DNA from: an uncultured candidate division WPS-2 bacterium
Lineage (GTDB): Bacteria > Vulcanimicrobiota > Vulcanimicrobiia > Vulcanimicrobiales > Vulcanimicrobiaceae
DNA length: 13,185 nucleotides
Assembly (NCBI GenBank): GCA_937927945.1
Contig: CALEYW010000078.1
Location: 1-13,185, forward strand
Direction: 5' to 3'
Both the position numbers and the translations under genes were made by a program. How positions within the stretch are numbered: the stretch's first letter is position 1; the number at the start of each line of letters is the position of its first letter. The notes under the pieces are model-generated. The model worked only from the letters and a program-made list of their open reading frames with translations, was not told the DNA's origin and searched no databases. Shown piece after piece: positions 11,576 through 13,185 of this stretch.

Positions 11576-12363
11576 TGGGCGCCGACAGCGACATCTCCTG
11601 GACGCGGCACACGTTCAACCCTTGGATCGGCTGCGCGAAGGTCACCGACGGCTGCCGGTTTTGCTACGCGGAGGCGCAGTCGAATCGCTGGAAGCGCGCC
11701 GAGTGGGGCGTGAACGCGCAGCGCGTGATGACGTCGGACACGTACTGGAAGCAGCCGTTCAGGTGGGACGCTGCGGCCCTTGCGGCCCTGGAGCGTCATC
11801 GCGTGTTCTGCGCGTCGCTCGCCGACGTGTTCGACGCGCACCCCGGCGTTGTCGAGCAGCGCGCGCGGCTATGGCCGCTGATCACGGCGACGCCGAACCT
11901 CGACTGGTTGCTGCTGACGAAGCGGCCTGAGAACGTCGCGGCGATGCTGCCGGACGATTGGGGCGCGGGCTTTGCGAACGTTTGGCTCGGCACGACCGTC
12001 GAAGATGAACGGGTCGCCGCTAGAATCGACGCATTGCGGACTATTCCGGCCGCTGTGCGATTCTTGAGCGTCGAGCCGATGATTGGGCCGCTGGAATTGC
12101 GCGGGCGCCTGGACGGCATTGATTGGGTGATCGTCGGCGGAGAAAGTGGGCACGGCGCGCGACCGCTGGATCTTCGCTGGGTTCGCGACGTCGTTGACGC
12201 GGCGCTCGCGGCCGGGGCTGCCGTTCACGTCAAGCAGCTTGGCGCGGCGTGGTCGAAGGAGACGTCGTTCGGCTGGCGCGTCGATCCGAAGGGCGGGAAC
12301 ATCGAGCGATTCCCGCTCGACCTGCGGCTGCGGCAGTATCCGCGCTCGGCGGTGACGGCGTGA
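11575..12363 (+). CDS. phage Gp37/Gp68-family (DUF5131) three-cysteine protein
   Basis: A 262-residue member of the Gp37/Gp68 family, found in many phages and mobile elements. The N-terminal signature FNPWIGCAKVTDGCRFCYAE holds Cys20, Cys27 and Cys30 (C-x6-C-x2-C), resembling a radical-SAM iron-sulfur motif. Later family motifs are all present: LLLTKRPENV (112-121), NVWLGTTVEDE, RFLSVEPMIGPL, DWVIVGGESGHGARP and HVKQLG. Length is normal. The biochemical reaction is not established as far as I know. Relatives are often next to a gene called three-Cys-motif partner (TcmP), and no such gene is recognised here. The ATG overlaps the membrane-protein stop (TGATG), and its own stop overlaps the next GTG. 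Confidence 0.9.
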   Translation: MGADSDISWTRHTFNPWIGCAKVTDGCRFCYAEAQSNRWKRAEWGVNAQRVMTSDTYWKQPFRWDAAALAALERHRVFCASLADVFDAHPGVVEQRARLWPLITATPNLDWLLLTKRPENVAAMLPDDWGAGFANVWLGTTVEDERVAARIDALRTIPAAVRFLSVEPMIGPLELRGRLDGIDWVIVGGESGHGARPLDLRWVRDVVDAALAAGAAVHVKQLGAAWSKETSFGWRVDPKGGNIERFPLDLRLRQYPRSAVTA

Positions 12364-12497
12364 CGCGAAATACCCCCCCCCCATTCATCGCCTGGGGCCT
12401 CATTTTCTGGACGGTCGGCGATCGGTACGTCGTGCGGCGCGCGACGGCAGAGGAGCGCGTGCGGTATGCGCATCCTCGGGATCGGGGCGCGTTATGA
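12360..12497 (+). CDS. tiny protein starting through a C10 tract (45 aa)
   Basis: A 45-residue predicted protein. It begins MTRNTPPPFIAWGLIFWTVG: the proline run is encoded by ten C, and a short aromatic/hydrophobic segment follows. The rest is charged (RYVVRRATAEERVRYAHPRD). The GTG overlaps the preceding stop (GTGA) and the stop overlaps the next ATG (ATGA), which supports real translation. The C10 tract would make its frame sensitive to slippage. The hydrophobic part is too short for a confident membrane span. Function unknown. Confidence 0.5.
   Translation: MTRNTPPPFIAWGLIFWTVGDRYVVRRATAEERVRYAHPRDRGAL
12367..12384 (+). repeat. C10 repeat, copy 2
   Basis: Exact second copy of GAAATA-C10-AT (see 10513-10530). 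It lies four bases after the stop of the Gp37/Gp68 gene, inside the first codons of the 45-residue gene but in a different reading frame from copy 1. Conservation of the DNA rather than the peptide suggests a role, or origin, at the nucleic-acid level. Confidence 0.75.
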
Positions 12498-12772
12498 CCG
12501 CCGGTGAACACGCTGAGGTCGAAGTCGCCAACTGCGAGATGTCGTCCAAGGTCATCGCCGGCGTGTTCCCGTGCGCCTCGCGGCCGCCGGGGATCCACCC
12601 GTGCGCGCGGCCGGCGCAGCGGCGCTGTCCGGTCAGCCGGAAGGGCCTCTGCGACAGCCATAGTCGGTCGCTGACAGGGCGCGATGAGTTGCGCCGTGGC
12701 GATCGGCGCTGTGGCGCGTGTAAGAGCGTGCATGGCGGGTCGGCGTGGCTGGGGATTGGGCGGTCGGCGTGA
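12494..12772 (+). CDS. Cys-rich hypothetical protein (92 aa)
   Basis: A 92-residue protein with seven cysteines (14, 27, 37, 45, 53, 73, 76) and several histidines, including CPVSRKGLCDSH and RRCGACKSVHGG. The spacing fits one or two zinc sites but no named family. Its Arg-rich sequence could bind nucleic acid. The ATG overlaps the previous stop by four bases and its stop overlaps the next GTG. Composition is unusual, so confidence that it is a stable protein is moderate. Confidence 0.5.
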   Translation: MTAGEHAEVEVANCEMSSKVIAGVFPCASRPPGIHPCARPAQRRCPVSRKGLCDSHSRSLTGRDELRRGDRRCGACKSVHGGSAWLGIGRSA

Positions 12773-13185
12773 TCCGTTCCGCGATCATCCAGGCGGCGTA
12801 TTACACCTGCCTCGCTTGGAACGAGAACCCAGACGTGCGCGCTGTCAACGCGCGGATCGCCCTCAATTCTCCGACCGGAAAGCGCGGCTTCCGGTGGTCG
12901 GAAGTAAACGCCTGGCTCGACGCCCACGTCCCGAATCGGCCGAAGCGGGCAACAAAGCGGCAACACACGGGCAACAAAGCGGCAACACATACTGAGCACG
13001 AAACAGGCGCCGCGGGCAACCAAGCGGGCAACCTTCGCACGCGCTCTTCAACGGTATTGGTTAAGACAGAAACAGATACCGGCGCGGGCGTGCGCGTAGA
13101 CGACGCTGCGCAAACGGCTCAGCCTTCGCTCCCGCTCAACGAATCGGTCACCGCCCCCCCCCCCCCACCCCCCCCCCCCCCCCCC
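12769..13185 (+). CDS. partial gene, possible replication initiator with internal repeats
   Basis: An open frame of 139 codons that runs off the right edge with no stop. The GTG overlaps the previous stop (GTGA). Residues 1-55 look like a small folded helical domain (AAYYTCLAWNENPDVRAVNA, RGFRWSEVNAWLDAHVP), with TGKRGFRWSEV as a possible DNA-contacting turn. From about residue 59 the protein is a repetitive linker (KRATKRQHTGNKAAT, then GNQAGN) encoded by GGCAAC repeats, then low-complexity sequence ending in a proline run. Lambda-like phages place iterons inside their replication initiator gene, so this may be the equivalent. I recognise no defined initiator family, and the proline run may be an artefact of the poly-C edge. 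Confidence 0.6.
   Translation, partial: MIRSAIIQAAYYTCLAWNENPDVRAVNARIALNSPTGKRGFRWSEVNAWLDAHVPNRPKRATKRQHTGNKAATHTEHETGAAGNQAGNLRTRSSTVLVKTETDTGAGVRVDDAAQTAQPSLPLNESVTAPPPPPPPPPP
12946..12989 (+). repeat. perfect 22-bp tandem repeat (two copies)
   Basis: Bases 12946-12967 and 12968-12989 are identical. Each unit contains a GGGCAAC and a CGGCAAC heptamer 11 bases apart. Because 22 is not a multiple of three, the copies are read in different frames, so selection on the protein alone does not explain the identity. Confidence 0.85.
12947..13080 (+). other. candidate replication origin: iteron-like repeats plus less GC-rich tract
   Basis: Six heptamers (G/C)GGCAAC begin at 12947, 12958, 12969, 12980, 13014 and 13026. 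The first four are exactly 11 bp apart, one helical turn. Just downstream, about 13043-13080 is visibly richer in A and T than its surroundings (TCTTCAACGGTATTGGTTAA), as expected for an unwinding element. The layout parallels lambda ori within gene O, but origin function is inferred. Confidence 0.45.
13154..13185. other. poly-C right edge (possible artefact)
   Basis: Fourteen C, one A, then seventeen C to the last base. It would encode prolines in the open frame, but long C/G runs at a sequence end are typical of poly-G read artefacts or assembly breakdown, so the last 32 bases should not be trusted. Confidence 0.6.

Noticed and set aside
12946..13032. CRISPR-like array
   Set aside because: The repeats are 22 bp and directly adjacent with no unique spacers, lie inside an open reading frame, and no cas genes are present.

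Overview
This GC-rich window reads as the left part of a temperate phage or prophage genome: a tyrosine integrase, a bidirectional repressor/Cro-type switch, and a long rightward early operon of recombination and DNA-metabolism genes. No gene fixes the host taxon. Shine-Dalgarno sites of the GGAG/GAGG type and a near-consensus sigma70 promoter point to an ordinary bacterial host, and codon use is uniformly G/C-ending. No structural, packaging or lysis genes are visible, so the late region must lie beyond the right edge.

Left arm (130-3726, mostly minus strand). The integrase is at the extreme left, preceded in its transcript by a 56-residue protein. Further upstream is a leftward cassette: an XRE regulator, a 59-residue secreted His/Gly-rich protein, and 64- and 128-residue unknowns, the last three tightly spaced or overlapping. 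One gene (1569-1829) runs against this flow, has its own promoter and encodes a protein with a membrane-like segment. A second XRE protein (3301-3726) is the likely immunity repressor. It faces a Cro-like protein (3804-4004) across a compact divergent promoter/operator region. Neither XRE protein has a LexA/S24 protease domain.

Right arm (3804 to the right edge, all plus strand). About 23 genes follow one promoter at 3768-3796, and most junctions overlap by 1 or 4 bases (TGATG, ATGA, GTGA), so this is probably one translationally coupled operon. In order it holds: Cro-like protein; unknown; HNH endonuclease with two HTH repeats; excisionase-like HTH protein; three small Cys-rich proteins; several unknowns; YqaJ exonuclease plus Bet annealase (a Red-like pair); HNH-AP2 endonuclease; DEDDh 3'-5' exonuclease; winged-HTH protein; small unknowns including a membrane protein; a Gp37/Gp68 (DUF5131) three-cysteine protein; two small unknowns; and an open reading frame that runs off the edge and carries iteron-like repeats, a candidate replication gene with an internal origin.

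Most notable: (i) the first ten codons of the exonuclease are duplicated, with only synonymous changes, at the start of the HNH-AP2 gene just upstream, which looks like start-site capture by a homing-type endonuclease; (ii) GGCAAC repeats at 11-bp spacing in the last reading frame, followed by a less GC-rich stretch; (iii) an exact 18-bp repeat containing ten C at the start of two different genes; (iv) two promoters of identical geometry that place the start codon at the expected transcription start, implying leaderless mRNAs. The poly-C at the right edge may be a sequencing or assembly artefact.
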